Positions 1 to 9,213 of a stretch of DNA of 64,000 nucleotides are shown here, one piece after another. The stretch spans positions 124,001 to 188,000 of the forward strand of contig JBAOHD010000018.1 of assembly GCA_037046615.1 (NCBI GenBank). The letters run 5' to 3'. The translations under genes were made by a program, and so were the position numbers. This stretch comes from Phosphoribacter sp037046615 (lineage in GTDB: Bacteria; Actinomycetota; Actinomycetes; Actinomycetales; Dermatophilaceae). The notes under the pieces were generated by a model. The model was not told the origin of the DNA, made no database searches, and was given only the letters and a program-made list of their open reading frames with translations. Positions within the stretch are counted from its first letter, which is position 1, and each line of letters opens with the position of its first letter.

Positions 1-47
1 CTAGTTTGCTTGGCGACCTCATTTGCAACCGAGGCTAGGCTTGCCAG

Positions 48-1292
48 GTGACTGTTCCGCTCCGCGCGCCCGGCGGATTCCCCGTTGTCGGCGTCATCGG
101 CGGTGGGCAACTCGCCCGGATGATGCAGGCACCGGCAGTGGCCCTGGGGCTGCAACTGTCCGTTCTCGCCGAGTCGCCAGACGCCTCCGCAGCCCTCGTC
201 ATCCCCTCGGCCCCGGTCGGCGATCACGCTGATCTTGAGGCCGTATGCCGCTTCGCCGCCGCGTGCGACGTCGTCACCTTCGACCACGAGCACGTCCCTA
301 CCGAGGTCCTCGCGGCCCTGGTCGAGGCGGGTGTGGCGCTGCACCCCAGTCCTGAGGCCCTGGTCTATGCGCAGGACAAGCTCGCGATGCGCCGACGGCT
401 CGGCGAGATCGGCGTGCCCTGTCCAGCGTGGGCCGTGGCGACCTCCCGTCAGGACCTCGACGACTTCGCTGCGCGCGTGGGTTTCCCGTTCATCGCCAAG
501 ACCCCCCGAGGCGGCTATGACGGCAAGGGGGTCAGGGTCGTCCACGACCGCAACGATCTCGATGACTGGCTAGAACTCTCGGCCGCCCACCGTGCGGAGG
601 GTGCTGGGCCGCTGCGCGAGGGCGTGCTGCTCGAAGCGCTCGTGCCGTTCGAACGCGAACTCGCCGTCCTCGTGGCCCGGAGTCCATCTGGTCAGGCGGC
701 AGCATGGCCGGTCGTCGAGACCGTCCAGACCGACGGGATCTGCACCGACGTCGTCGCCCCGGCCCCGGGGTTGTCCGACGACGTCGCCGCGGCTGCCACC
801 GAGGCGGCGCTGCGCATCGCTGGCGCCCTCGGGGTGACCGGAGTCATGGCCGTCGAGTTGTTCGACCTCGGCAACCATGCTGTCGCTGCGCCGGACGGCA
901 CCGCCGACTCCCGCCCCGACAGCGCGGCATACCTCGTCAACGAACTCGCGATGCGCCCGCACAACAGTGGTCACTGGACGATCGACGGGTCGGTGACCAG
1001 TCAATTCGAGCAGCACCTGCGGGCTGTGCTCGACCTGCCGCTCGGCGATCCACGCGCCACCGCGGCGTGGACGGTCATGGCGAATGTCCTCGGCGGCGAC
1101 TACCCGCAGCTGTATCCGGCATACCGGCATGTCATGGCGCGCGACCCCGGAGTCAAAGTGCACATGTACGGCAAGGGGGTGCGACCCGGGCGCAAGATCG
1201 GCCACGTCAACGTCAGCGGTCCGGACCTTGAGGACTGCCGCCACCGGGCCAGGCACGCCGCCGATTATCTGCGCGGCATCATCGACGCATGA
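48..1292 (+). CDS. purK: N5-carboxyaminoimidazole ribonucleotide synthase (PurK)
   Basis: PurK is an ATP-grasp enzyme that carboxylates AIR with bicarbonate to N5-CAIR in cytosolic de novo purine synthesis. The 414-residue product opens with a dinucleotide-type glycine motif (GVIGGGQLARMM, about residues 16-27). It carries the ATP-grasp lid signature GGYDGKGVRVV near residue 160 and the C-terminal pairing NELAMRPHNSGHWTID, where Asn/Glu/His line the active site. Length is close to the family norm of about 370-400. The GTG start is the first in frame. The purE start lies 10 bases past the stop, so the two are co-transcribed and the product passes directly to PurE. Confidence 0.96.
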   Translation: MTVPLRAPGGFPVVGVIGGGQLARMMQAPAVALGLQLSVLAESPDASAALVIPSAPVGDHADLEAVCRFAAACDVVTFDHEHVPTEVLAALVEAGVALHPSPEALVYAQDKLAMRRRLGEIGVPCPAWAVATSRQDLDDFAARVGFPFIAKTPRGGYDGKGVRVVHDRNDLDDWLELSAAHRAEGAGPLREGVLLEALVPFERELAVLVARSPSGQAAAWPVVETVQTDGICTDVVAPAPGLSDDVAAAATEAALRIAGALGVTGVMAVELFDLGNHAVAAPDGTADSRPDSAAYLVNELAMRPHNSGHWTIDGSVTSQFEQHLRAVLDLPLGDPRATAAWTVMANVLGGDYPQLYPAYRHVMARDPGVKVHMYGKGVRPGRKIGHVNVSGPDLEDCRHRARHAADYLRGIIDA

Positions 1293-1302
1293 GGAGACCT
1301 TC

Positions 1303-1821
1303 GTGAGCACCCACAGCGAGATCACCGTCGGAATCGTCATGGGAAGCGACAGCGACTGGCCGGTCATGCGTCGCGCAGCCGAGGCGCTCGATGAGTTCGG
1401 GATTGCTCACGAGGTCGACGTCGTCTCCGCCCACCGGATGCCGCAGGAGATGATCGACTACGGCCGCACAGCGGCCGGTCGCGGCCTGCAGGTGATCATC
1501 GCCGGGGCCGGAGGAGCCGCTCATCTTCCCGGGATGCTCGCATCGGTGACCGTCCTGCCCGTCATCGGCGTGCCGGTCCCGCTCGCCCACCTCGACGGGC
1601 TCGACTCGCTGCTGTCGATCGTCCAGATGCCGGCAGGGGTGCCCGTGGCGACGGTGTCGATCGGCGGTGCCCGCAATGCCGGCCTCCTGGCCGTGCGGAT
1701 CCTCGCCGCGGGCGGGGGCGCTCAGGCAGCCCGACTACGAGGCCTCATGGGCGACTTCCAAGTCTCCTTGGCCGAGCAGGCCAAGGCCAAGGGAGCGGCG
1801 CTGCGGGCTCAGCGCGGCTGA
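1303..1821 (+). CDS. purE: N5-carboxyaminoimidazole ribonucleotide mutase (PurE)
   Basis: PurE converts N5-CAIR to CAIR, the step after PurK. The GTG start is chosen because a GAGGAG ribosome site lies 7-12 bases upstream and the product then begins just before the conserved ITVGIVMGSDSDW motif; the frame itself is open further upstream. The 172-residue product has the class I hallmarks: GSDSDW near the N-terminus, SAHRMP around residue 45 (catalytic His) and IAGAGGAAHLPGM around residue 66. It ends in a lysine/alanine-rich tail. A GC-rich hairpin follows the stop. Confidence 0.96.
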   Translation: MSTHSEITVGIVMGSDSDWPVMRRAAEALDEFGIAHEVDVVSAHRMPQEMIDYGRTAAGRGLQVIIAGAGGAAHLPGMLASVTVLPVIGVPVPLAHLDGLDSLLSIVQMPAGVPVATVSIGGARNAGLLAVRILAAGGGAQAARLRGLMGDFQVSLAEQAKAKGAALRAQRG

Positions 1822-1828
1822 GCGTCGA

Positions 1829-1851
1829 CCGCGGCGGAAACCCCGCCGCGG
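1829..1851. terminator. Bidirectional hairpin terminator between purE and CoA-binding gene
   Basis: Perfect 9-bp inverted repeat (ccgcggcgg / ccgccgcgg) around a 5-base loop, placed between the convergent purE stop and the stop of the minus-strand gene. There is no T-run, which is common for actinobacterial terminators. Confidence 0.6.
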
Positions 1852-1872
1852 CTCATGGTCGCCTCCGAACGA

Positions 1873-2319
1873 TCAGGGCGCGATCTTCGGCCACTCGATC
1901 TTGGGGCACGTGTCCATGACGACCTCGAGGCCGGCGTCGAGCGCCCGCCGAGCCGCGTCGTCGTCGATGACCCCGAGTTGGAGCCACACGGCGCGGATCC
2001 CCAACCGGTCGCGTTCGGCGATCGCGGCGTCGACAACCTCGCCGACGAGCTCCGACCGCACAAAACAGTCCACGACCGTGACCTGCGTGCCGTCGGGGAT
2101 GTCGGCCAGCGCGGCATACCCCTGGACGCCAGCCACCTGAGGTGCGGCAGGGTGCACAGGGATGACGTGCATGCCCAGTCGGTCACGGAGGAAGGACGCG
2201 ATCCGGTATGCCGTGCGCTCGGCGTTGTCGGACAGCCCGACGACCGCCCAGGTCGCGGGGGTGGTGAGCAGATCGCGGATCACCGCAGGGTCATTGATCG
2301 AGTGGGGGGAGCCGGTCAT
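1873..2319 (-). CDS. CoA-binding domain protein (YccU-like)
   Basis: A small Rossmann-fold protein of about 148 residues matching the stand-alone CoA_binding family. Visible motifs are TWAVVGLSDN (nucleotide-binding loop), VIPVHPAA and VDCFVRSELVGEVVD, followed by AVWLQLGVIDDDAA and the C-terminal MDTCPKIEW with the family's conserved Cys. No catalytic function is established; family members bind CoA in structures. An in-frame start 15 bases further upstream (2334) is possible, but neither start has a clear ribosome site. It converges on purE. Confidence 0.85.
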   Translation of the reverse strand: MTGSPHSINDPAVIRDLLTTPATWAVVGLSDNAERTAYRIASFLRDRLGMHVIPVHPAAPQVAGVQGYAALADIPDGTQVTVVDCFVRSELVGEVVDAAIAERDRLGIRAVWLQLGVIDDDAARRALDAGLEVVMDTCPKIEWPKIAP

Positions 2320-2406
2320 GGGAGCCAGTGTCACACGTCATCTGCGACCAGACGTGGGAAGCTGGCCTCGGTAGGCAGGCACCCGGACAAGTCAGGAGAT
2401 CACATC

Positions 2407-3426
2407 ATGCGATTCGGCGTCTTCGTGCCGCAGGGCTGGCGGATGGACCTCGTGGGAATCGACCCGGTCATGCATTGGGGTGTCATGGACGGCCTCGCGC
2501 GGCGGTTCGACGACAACGAGGACTGGGAGTCGTTGTGGGTCTACGACCACTTCCACACGGTGCCCACGCCGAGCGACGAGGCCACCCATGAGGCGTGGAC
2601 GCTCATGGCGGCCTTCGCTGCCTCGACCAGCCGCATCCGCCTCGGTCAGATGTGCACGTGCATGGCCTACCGCAACCCCGCCTACCTCGCGAAAGTCGCT
2701 GCGACCGTGGACATTATCTCCGGAGGGCGCCTGGAGATGGGCATCGGGGCGGGCTGGTACGAGCATGAGTGGCGCGCCTATGGTTACGGCTTCCCGGAGG
2801 CCCGCGACCGGCTCGGCGCGCTGCGTGACGGCGTCGAGATCTTCCGGCAGATGTGGACCACCGGCACCGCCACCCACGAGGGCCGCTACTACTCCGTCGA
2901 CGGTGCCATCTGCGCGCCCCGGCCCTTGCAGGGGACTGCCGTCGACGGGTCGGCGCTCAACGGCATCCCGATGTGGGTGGCTGGCGGGGGCGAAAAGGTG
3001 ACCCTCAAAATCGCCGCGCAGTATGCCGACTACACCAACTTCTTCGGCGACCCCGCGGAGTTCGCCCGCAAGAGCGGCATCCTCGCCGAGCACTGCCGGA
3101 CCGTCGGCCGGGACTACGACGAAATCACCCGCTCGGCCAACTTCAACATCCTGATCGGGGAGACCGCGGTCGAGGTGACCAACCGAGTCGGCGAATATGT
3201 CGCCCTCCGGCAGCGAGCGGGGGTCTCGGCCGAGGCAGCCGCCAAGGAGGTCGAGGGCTTCCGGAAGGCTGGCACCTGCGGGACCCCGGAGGAGATCGCG
3301 GCGACCCTCGCGGCATACGAGGGCGAGGGCCTGGGCTACGCGATCACCTACTTCCCGGAGGCGGCCTACGACACGTCGGGGATCGACCTGTTCGAGCGCA
3401 CCGTCCTGCGGGAGCTCAAGGGCTGA
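2407..3426 (+). CDS. LLM-class F420-dependent oxidoreductase
   Basis: A 339-residue luciferase-like TIM-barrel protein that probably uses deazaflavin F420. The start ATG follows an AGGAG site at about 2393-2397. Features are MRFGVFVPQGW at the N-terminus, LRLGQMCTCMAYRNPAYLAK-type strand and helix near residue 80, and GRLEMGIGAGWYEHEWRAYG (about residues 104-123), which is typical of the F420 subgroup. A central MWVAGGGEKVTLKIAA stretch is consistent with cofactor binding. The substrate cannot be predicted. F420 biosynthesis genes cofD and cofE lie about 10 kb away, so the cofactor should be available. Confidence 0.85.
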   Translation: MRFGVFVPQGWRMDLVGIDPVMHWGVMDGLARRFDDNEDWESLWVYDHFHTVPTPSDEATHEAWTLMAAFAASTSRIRLGQMCTCMAYRNPAYLAKVAATVDIISGGRLEMGIGAGWYEHEWRAYGYGFPEARDRLGALRDGVEIFRQMWTTGTATHEGRYYSVDGAICAPRPLQGTAVDGSALNGIPMWVAGGGEKVTLKIAAQYADYTNFFGDPAEFARKSGILAEHCRTVGRDYDEITRSANFNILIGETAVEVTNRVGEYVALRQRAGVSAEAAAKEVEGFRKAGTCGTPEEIAATLAAYEGEGLGYAITYFPEAAYDTSGIDLFERTVLRELKG

Positions 3427-3506
3427 AGCCCGCGGCCTGGTCGCACCGGAAAACTTCACGGCGGGGAGGCGGTCCCTGGATCGCCTCCCAGCGGTAGTTT
3501 GACGGG

Positions 3507-4673
3507 GTGAGCGCAAACCCGGACTTCGACACCTACCAACTGCCCGACAGTCACCGTCAGTTGCAGGCCGCCGTGCGCGAGCTTGCCGCTGCCGAGATCG
3601 CGCCGTATGCCGCCGACGTCGACGAGCAAGCGCGCTACCCGCAAGAGGCCCACGACGCCCTCGTCGCGTCCGACTTCTTCGCCCCCCACATCCCCGAGGA
3701 GTACGGCGGGGCTGGTGCTGACGCCTTGGCGACGTGCATCGTCATCGAGGAGGTCGCGCGCGCCTGCGCATCCTCGTCGCTGATCCCGGCCGTCAACAAG
3801 CTCGGCACGATGCCGCTGATCCTCGCGGCCGACGAGGACCTCAAGAAGCGTTACCTCACGCCCGTGGCCGCCGGCACGTCGGCTTTCTCCTACGGTCTGT
3901 CCGAGCGTGAGGCCGGTTCGGACACGGCCGCGATGGTGACGACGGCGGACGAGCAGCCAGACGGGTCATGGATCCTCAACGGCCACAAGGCGTGGATCAC
4001 CAACGCCGGCATCTCTGACTACTACACCGTGCTCGCGGTCAACGACCCCAACGGGCGGCGCGGGGCCAATGTGACGGCATTCGTCGTCGAGGCGACCGAC
4101 GAGGGGTTCTCGATCGGGCCGAAAGAACGCAAGCTCGGGATCAAGGGCAGCCCCACTCGGGAGCTCTACTTCGAAAACTGTCGGATCCCCGGCGACCGCA
4201 TCGTCGGGTCGGTCGGCGACGGCCTCAAGATCGCGCTGCGCACCCTCGACCACACCCGAGTGACGATTGGCGCCCAGGCGGTCGGGATCGCCCAGGGTGC
4301 CCTCGACGCGGCCATCGCGTTCGTCAAGGAGCGCCAGCAGTTCGGCAAGCGGATCGCCGACTTCCAGGGCATCCAGTTCATGCTCGCCGACATGGCGATG
4401 GAGCTTGAAGCGGCCCGCCAGCTCACCTATGTCGCCGCAGCCAAGTCGGAGCGGGGCGACCGCGACCTGCCATTCTTCGGGGCTGCAGCCAAGTGCTTCG
4501 CCTCCGACGTGGCGATGAAGGTGACGGTCGACGCGGTCCAACTCCTCGGCGGGTCTGGTTACGTGCGGGACTTCCCGGTCGAGCGCTACATGCGCGATGC
4601 CAAGATCACCCAGATCTACGAGGGCACCAACCAGGTGCAGCGCATCGTCATGGCCCGCCAGGTCCTTGCCTAA
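3507..4673 (+). CDS. Acyl-CoA dehydrogenase
   Basis: A 388-residue flavoenzyme that introduces the alpha-beta double bond in acyl-CoAs for beta-oxidation or branched-chain amino-acid breakdown, passing electrons to ETF. It shows the FAD/substrate signatures YGLSEREAGSDTA (about residue 130) and WITNAGISDYY. The C-terminal helical domain has LLGGSGYVRDFPVERYMRDAK and the YEGTNQVQR motif whose Glu is the usual catalytic base in short- and medium-chain types. The start is GTG. Chain-length preference is not readable from sequence. Confidence 0.93.
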   Translation: MSANPDFDTYQLPDSHRQLQAAVRELAAAEIAPYAADVDEQARYPQEAHDALVASDFFAPHIPEEYGGAGADALATCIVIEEVARACASSSLIPAVNKLGTMPLILAADEDLKKRYLTPVAAGTSAFSYGLSEREAGSDTAAMVTTADEQPDGSWILNGHKAWITNAGISDYYTVLAVNDPNGRRGANVTAFVVEATDEGFSIGPKERKLGIKGSPTRELYFENCRIPGDRIVGSVGDGLKIALRTLDHTRVTIGAQAVGIAQGALDAAIAFVKERQQFGKRIADFQGIQFMLADMAMELEAARQLTYVAAAKSERGDRDLPFFGAAAKCFASDVAMKVTVDAVQLLGGSGYVRDFPVERYMRDAKITQIYEGTNQVQRIVMARQVLA

Positions 4674-4737
4674 GGACGCACCTTCGACGGGGTGAGCCAG
4701 GATCAGCCGGGTGCGGGTCGGGCCTAGGATCGACGCC

Positions 4738-6468
4738 ATGCTCGGAACGACGGTCGCTTCGCTCATCCTCGACGCGCGACCCGGCCAGCAGCCCACGGCG
4801 ATCTTGGCGGCCCTTGCCGCCCAGACCTGCGCGCCGGCGCGCGTCACGGTGGCGACGTCACTGGCCGCTGGCCTCCGCGCGGCCCTTGACGAGCCCTGCG
4901 ACGCGGTCTGGATTATGGACGCCCGGTGGCTCCCGGAGGCCACAGCATTGGAGACCTTGCTCCGCCTGAGGCGCGGGTATGCCGCCGACCGGCCGAGGAT
5001 GTCCCCTCCGGTCCTCGTCGCCGGTCGGGTGGCGGGAGATCCGCACCCACGAGGGGGCCTCACTGACCACAAGTCATGGGCGTCACGGGGGGAGCGGGCT
5101 GCCGCCGCCAGAGTCGACGCCTGGCCGTTACGGCGCACTCGACTCAGGTCGGCCCTGATCGATGCCGATCGGGCCCGACAGATCGGCGACCCTCTCGATG
5201 ACCTGAGCGCGAGCGCGCGCGACCGGGAATACACCTCGCGCCTCGTCCGTGGGCGCCGGGGACTCCTCTCGCGAGATGTCGTGGCGACCCGAGCCCTCCC
5301 GGATGACACGACGCCCCGCCAGCAGGATGTTGCCGCGGCGATCCGCGACGAGGTGTGGTCCTTGCGCGCCAGTCCCGGCCTCACCCGAGTCGAGCGGACG
5401 CTCGTCGCGGTGACGTCGACGGCCGCTTGGCTGGGGAGCCTGCTGCCACCCTCCGACGGATCCACGCTCAGCGCCACCTGCCGTGGCATTCGGCAGGGCT
5501 TCGCCCCGCCTCCGGCCGCCTTTGGTTCGTTGCCTCCCCTGTCAGGCCCAGGGGCAGCGCCACCGAGCGCGCTTGACCCGACCCTGCCCCGGCGCACGAA
5601 GCCACGCCGGGACGACGGCTTCAGTGTGCTGTTGCCCTTCTACCGCGCCGACTCCCCGGAGGCGCTGGCGATGGCCTTCGCATCGGTGACCGAGCGACAG
5701 ACGGTGCGGCCATCCCAGGTGGTCCTCGTCCAGGACGGACCGGTCACGGACGCACTGGAGACGTGTGTGCGACAGCTCGTGTCAGAGTCAGTCGTCCCCG
5801 TCGAACATGTCCGACTCCCACACAACGTGGGTCTTGGTCCGGCTCTGACCCACGGCCTCGCGGCATGTGACTACGACGTGGTTGCGCGGATGGACGCCGA
5901 CGACGTGTCCTTGCCGACCCGCTTTGAGGCCCAGCTCCGGCTCATGCACGAGGGCGCCGACGTCGTGGGAGCGTCGCTCGAGGAGTTTGACGGCTCCCCG
6001 GATCACGTCGTCGGACTCCGTCAGGCCCTCACCGATCCGGACGAGATCGTGGCCCGCGCGCGATTTGAGCAGACGTTCAATCATCCGACGATCGTGTATC
6101 GAGCCAGCCTGGTCGAGGCCTCAGGTGGCTACCAGAACCTCCCACTCATGGAGGATTACCTTCTCTTCGCCAACCTGATCCAGCACGGCGCACGGGTCGC
6201 GAACGTCGGCGAACCTCTCCTTCGGTATCGCGTCAGCGACGGGGCATTCGCCCGCAGGGGTGGGCTGCCTCTTCTCCGCGCGGAGTTGGAGGTCCAACGT
6301 CGTTTCCTCGCCTCAGGCTTCACGACGCCCCTGCAGGCTGCCCGCAATATCGCCCTCCGCGGTGGCTACCGGGTCACCCCCGAGCCTGTCCGGCGGACGG
6401 CATACCGCACCTATCACGCGCTGCGCAGCCGACGCATGCCCGCGTCGCCCACGTCCGAGAAGCGCTAG
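4738..6468 (+). CDS. Two-domain GT2-family glycosyltransferase
   Basis: A 576-residue cytosolic protein. The C-terminal half (from about residue 295) is a typical GT-A domain: FSVLLPFYRADSPEAL, VVLVQDGPVT and the metal-binding ARMDADDVSLPTRF (DxD near residue 385). It continues with FEQTFNHPTIVYR and MEDYLLFANLI acceptor-side motifs. The N-terminal part (about 1-180) looks like a second, degraded GT-A-like domain without a clear DxD and ends in an Arg-rich linker. The start is the ATG at 4738; an upstream GTG is possible. It converges with the LCP gene (4-base overlap of ends), suggesting a role in envelope glycan assembly. Confidence 0.85.
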   Translation: MLGTTVASLILDARPGQQPTAILAALAAQTCAPARVTVATSLAAGLRAALDEPCDAVWIMDARWLPEATALETLLRLRRGYAADRPRMSPPVLVAGRVAGDPHPRGGLTDHKSWASRGERAAAARVDAWPLRRTRLRSALIDADRARQIGDPLDDLSASARDREYTSRLVRGRRGLLSRDVVATRALPDDTTPRQQDVAAAIRDEVWSLRASPGLTRVERTLVAVTSTAAWLGSLLPPSDGSTLSATCRGIRQGFAPPPAAFGSLPPLSGPGAAPPSALDPTLPRRTKPRRDDGFSVLLPFYRADSPEALAMAFASVTERQTVRPSQVVLVQDGPVTDALETCVRQLVSESVVPVEHVRLPHNVGLGPALTHGLAACDYDVVARMDADDVSLPTRFEAQLRLMHEGADVVGASLEEFDGSPDHVVGLRQALTDPDEIVARARFEQTFNHPTIVYRASLVEASGGYQNLPLMEDYLLFANLIQHGARVANVGEPLLRYRVSDGAFARRGGLPLLRAELEVQRRFLASGFTTPLQAARNIALRGGYRVTPEPVRRTAYRTYHALRSRRMPASPTSEKR

Positions 6469-7712
6469 CCGGGCGTCGTGCCGGGGGGTGGCGCGACGAG
6501 GTCAGCATCCTCACGCAAGGCAGTGAACAGGGCGTTCGCCTGCGCCGTATGCCATTTGACCGCCACTCCCGCATTCGGAGTGGAGTATGCCGCGGTCGCC
6601 ACCGGCACCTGAAGCGACAGTCCACTGCCGTTGCCGACCGCGCGCATGGCCTGGAGCACAGAGACCGCTTCGCTGAGGGTCGTGTCATCACCGACGACCA
6701 GTCCCGCCGAGGCGGCGTCGGCAAAGGCGCGGTAACGGGTTGGCAGGAGGACCGTCGAAGGGGTCGCGGCCTTCTTCATCACGGCCCCGAGGAACTGGCG
6801 CTGGCGTTCGGCGCGTCCGAGGTCGCCCCGGGGATCGGAGTAGCGTGATCGGACATAGCCCAGCGCGTCGGGTCCGTTGAGGCTTTGACACCCAGCCTTG
6901 AGGTCGATGCCGGCCTTGTCATCCTTCATCGGCGCCGGGACGCAGATATCGACTCCGCCGAGGCTGTCGACGACGCCTGCGAATCCGCCGAAGCCAATCT
7001 CGAGATACCCGTCGATGCGCAGGTCTGTCACCTTCTCCACCGTCTGCGTGAGCAGCTTGGCGCCGCCGAAGGCGTAAGCGGCATTGATCTTGTTGTTGCC
7101 GTGCCCCGGAATCGCGACGTAGGAGTCTCGGGGGATCGACACGATCGAGGGTTTACCACCGCCATCGGAGACGTGGACGAGCATGATCGAATCAGCTCGC
7201 TTGCCGCCCTCGTCAGCGCCGGTGGCCATCTCCTGCATCTGCTCCGCGGTGAGTCCCTGTCGGCTGTCTGAACCCACCAGCAGGAACGTCGATCCTCGGC
7301 CGGGCGCCGGGCGCGTGCCGGTCGGTTCGTTGGCGACCCGCTCGACGGCGTTCCAGGCCCTGACCGGGACCGCGACGAGAAAGGCCATCCAGCCGACGAC
7401 CACAACAAGCAGCAGCGCGATGATCCGTCGCCGGCGGAAGCTGCGCCGCCGAGCGGGAGGCAGCCCACCGGCATACTCTCCGCGCCCATCTCGGCCTGGC
7501 GGACGGCCGCCCGGCCCGCCCCCGGAGGAGCCCCGAGGCTGGGGCCGGCGCACGGAGAAGGACCGTCGCGTGTCGACGATATCGGCCTGCTCCGACAGGC
7601 GACGCGGTGGGCGCGACGGGGCGCTGGACCGCTGGCCAGAGCCAGGGTGGGGACGAGTGCCGGGTTGCACCGGGATCGGTCGCGCATCGTCGGGACGGTG
7701 AGGTCCGCTCAC
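6465..7712 (-). CDS. LytR-CpsA-Psr (LCP) family glycopolymer ligase
   Basis: LCP proteins transfer lipid-linked glycopolymers to peptidoglycan outside the membrane. The product has a long Pro/Gly/Arg-rich cytosolic tail of about 110 residues, one membrane helix (IIALLLVVVVGWMAFLVAV) and then the extracellular catalytic domain. That domain has FLLVGSDSRQG, SIVSIPRDSYVAIPG, NKINAAYAFGG and the lipid-pyrophosphate Arg motif YVRSRYSDPRGDLGRAERQR. The GTG at 7712 is chosen because a GGAGG site sits 8 bases upstream. It is divergent from the gtrA-like gene by about 75 bases, and next to glycosyltransferases, which fits wall polysaccharide attachment. Confidence 0.92.
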   Translation of the reverse strand: MSGPHRPDDARPIPVQPGTRPHPGSGQRSSAPSRPPRRLSEQADIVDTRRSFSVRRPQPRGSSGGGPGGRPPGRDGRGEYAGGLPPARRRSFRRRRIIALLLVVVVGWMAFLVAVPVRAWNAVERVANEPTGTRPAPGRGSTFLLVGSDSRQGLTAEQMQEMATGADEGGKRADSIMLVHVSDGGGKPSIVSIPRDSYVAIPGHGNNKINAAYAFGGAKLLTQTVEKVTDLRIDGYLEIGFGGFAGVVDSLGGVDICVPAPMKDDKAGIDLKAGCQSLNGPDALGYVRSRYSDPRGDLGRAERQRQFLGAVMKKAATPSTVLLPTRYRAFADAASAGLVVGDDTTLSEAVSVLQAMRAVGNGSGLSLQVPVATAAYSTPNAGVAVKWHTAQANALFTALREDADLVAPPPGTTPG

Positions 7713-7786
7713 GAGGACAACCTCCACGGGGTGGGTGCGATCTGACGGTCCAGTTTGCCACGAACGCGCTCCTAGACTGGGCCACC

Positions 7787-8308
7787 ATGACCTCGAGCCC
7801 GGCCTCCGCGCCTCCGCCGGGCACCCCGCCGGGATGGTTGCTTCGGGTTGTCACGGATCGTCGGGTGGCCTTCCTCCTCGTCGGCGCGATCAACACCGCG
7901 ATTGGCTTCATCGCCTTTTTCGGTTTCGACGATCTATGGAATGCGTTGCGCCCGAGTTGGTTTGATGTTTTCGGCGAATCGCGATCGGGCTGGGTGCACA
8001 ACACCGTCGTGCTCGCGTGCGCCCACGTCGTCACGGTGATCTGCGCGTTCGTCCTCTACCGCACTCTCGTCTTCCGCGTCCGCGGCCAGGTCTGGCGCGA
8101 CCTCGCGAGGTTCGAGAGCGTCTACCTCGGCTCGATCGCACTTAACTGGGTCCTGCTCAACCTCATGACCGAGTGGTTGGGGCTCGTGCCCAAGGTCGCT
8201 CAGACGATCATCGTCGTGCTGCAGGCATTCCTCTCCTGGTTTGCCCACAAGCACTACTCGTTCCGTCGCACCCCCGCGGTCACGGACAAGGACGGTGGTA
8301 TGCCGTGA
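7787..8308 (+). CDS. GtrA-family membrane protein
   Basis: A 173-residue integral membrane protein with four predicted helices (about residues 29-46, 72-94, 110-130 and 137-155). It has the family signature FLLVGAINTAIGFIAFF at the start and an aromatic/basic end, LSWFAHKHYSFRR. GtrA-like proteins are thought to help flip polyprenyl-linked sugars across the membrane for surface glycan modification. The stop overlaps the start of the following glycosyltransferase by GTGA, so the two are translationally coupled and likely work together. Confidence 0.9.
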   Translation: MTSSPASAPPPGTPPGWLLRVVTDRRVAFLLVGAINTAIGFIAFFGFDDLWNALRPSWFDVFGESRSGWVHNTVVLACAHVVTVICAFVLYRTLVFRVRGQVWRDLARFESVYLGSIALNWVLLNLMTEWLGLVPKVAQTIIVVLQAFLSWFAHKHYSFRRTPAVTDKDGGMP

Positions 8309-9147
8309 GTTCGCCCCGCGTGTCCGTGGTCGTGCCGACCTATAACAACGGGCCGTTCATCGAGGCGACGATGGAGTCGATCCTCGCCCAGACGTTCACC
8401 GACTTCGAGCTCCTCGTGTCCGACCACGAGTCGACCGACGACACCTGGGAGCGGCTGCGGCGCTTCGCCTACGACCCCCGCGTCACGCTCTGGCAGACCC
8501 CCCACGGTGGTGGCGCCCCCGCCAACTGGCAAGCCGTCACCGACCGGGCCACAGGGGAGTTCGTCAAGCTCGTGTGCGGAGATGACTTGATCTATCCCAC
8601 GTGCCTGTCCGACCAGGTCGCTGCCATGGACGCTCATCCGGGGGTCGCGCTCGTGAGCGGGCGCCGCGACCTCATCGACGCCCAGGGCGCCGTGCTCCCC
8701 GGCGGTCGGGGCACCGCACGCTTGCGCGGTCTCACATCCGGCCGGGACGCGCTCAAGCGCACAGTCCGAGCCGGCACCAATATCTTCGGCGAGCCCGCAA
8801 CCGTCCTCCTGCGCACCGCCATCCTCCAGGACGTGGGGGGATGGTGGGGCGAGTTCCCCTATGTCATCGATGAGGCGACCTACGCCCTCGTCCTGCTCCA
8901 GGGGGATGCGTATGCCGTGGACCGCAGCATCGCGGCCTTCCGAGTGTCTGACGGGCAGTGGAGCGTCGACCTCGCGAGCCAGCAGGCCGCTCAGGTCATC
9001 GCCTTCCATGATGCGTTGGCGACCATGGCACCCGATCTGGTGACCAAGGCCGACCTGCGCCGCGGCGCGGTCATGGCCAAGGCGCTGGGGCATGCGCGGC
9101 GGCTGGTCTACCTCGCGATGCGGCGTCGGATGAGCACCGCGGAGTAG
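8305..9147 (+). CDS. Glycosyltransferase family 2
   Basis: A 280-residue GT-A fold enzyme. It starts VSVVVPTYNNGPFIEATMES and has the base-binding Asp in LLVSDHESTDDT. The DxD position reads VCGDDLIYP (about residue 93). NIFGEPATVLLR and DEATYALVL lie on the acceptor side. The GTG start overlaps the gtrA stop, and no other start gives the complete N-terminal strand. Pairing with GtrA suggests it makes or uses a polyprenyl-phosphate sugar; the exact sugar is unknown. Confidence 0.9.
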   Translation: MSSPRVSVVVPTYNNGPFIEATMESILAQTFTDFELLVSDHESTDDTWERLRRFAYDPRVTLWQTPHGGGAPANWQAVTDRATGEFVKLVCGDDLIYPTCLSDQVAAMDAHPGVALVSGRRDLIDAQGAVLPGGRGTARLRGLTSGRDALKRTVRAGTNIFGEPATVLLRTAILQDVGGWWGEFPYVIDEATYALVLLQGDAYAVDRSIAAFRVSDGQWSVDLASQQAAQVIAFHDALATMAPDLVTKADLRRGAVMAKALGHARRLVYLAMRRRMSTAE

Positions 9148-9213
9148 GCAGCGGGGGCGGTGAGGGGCCACCCGTCCCGGGCGCACGGCATACCGGCGCA
9201 CTAGAGTCTGGCC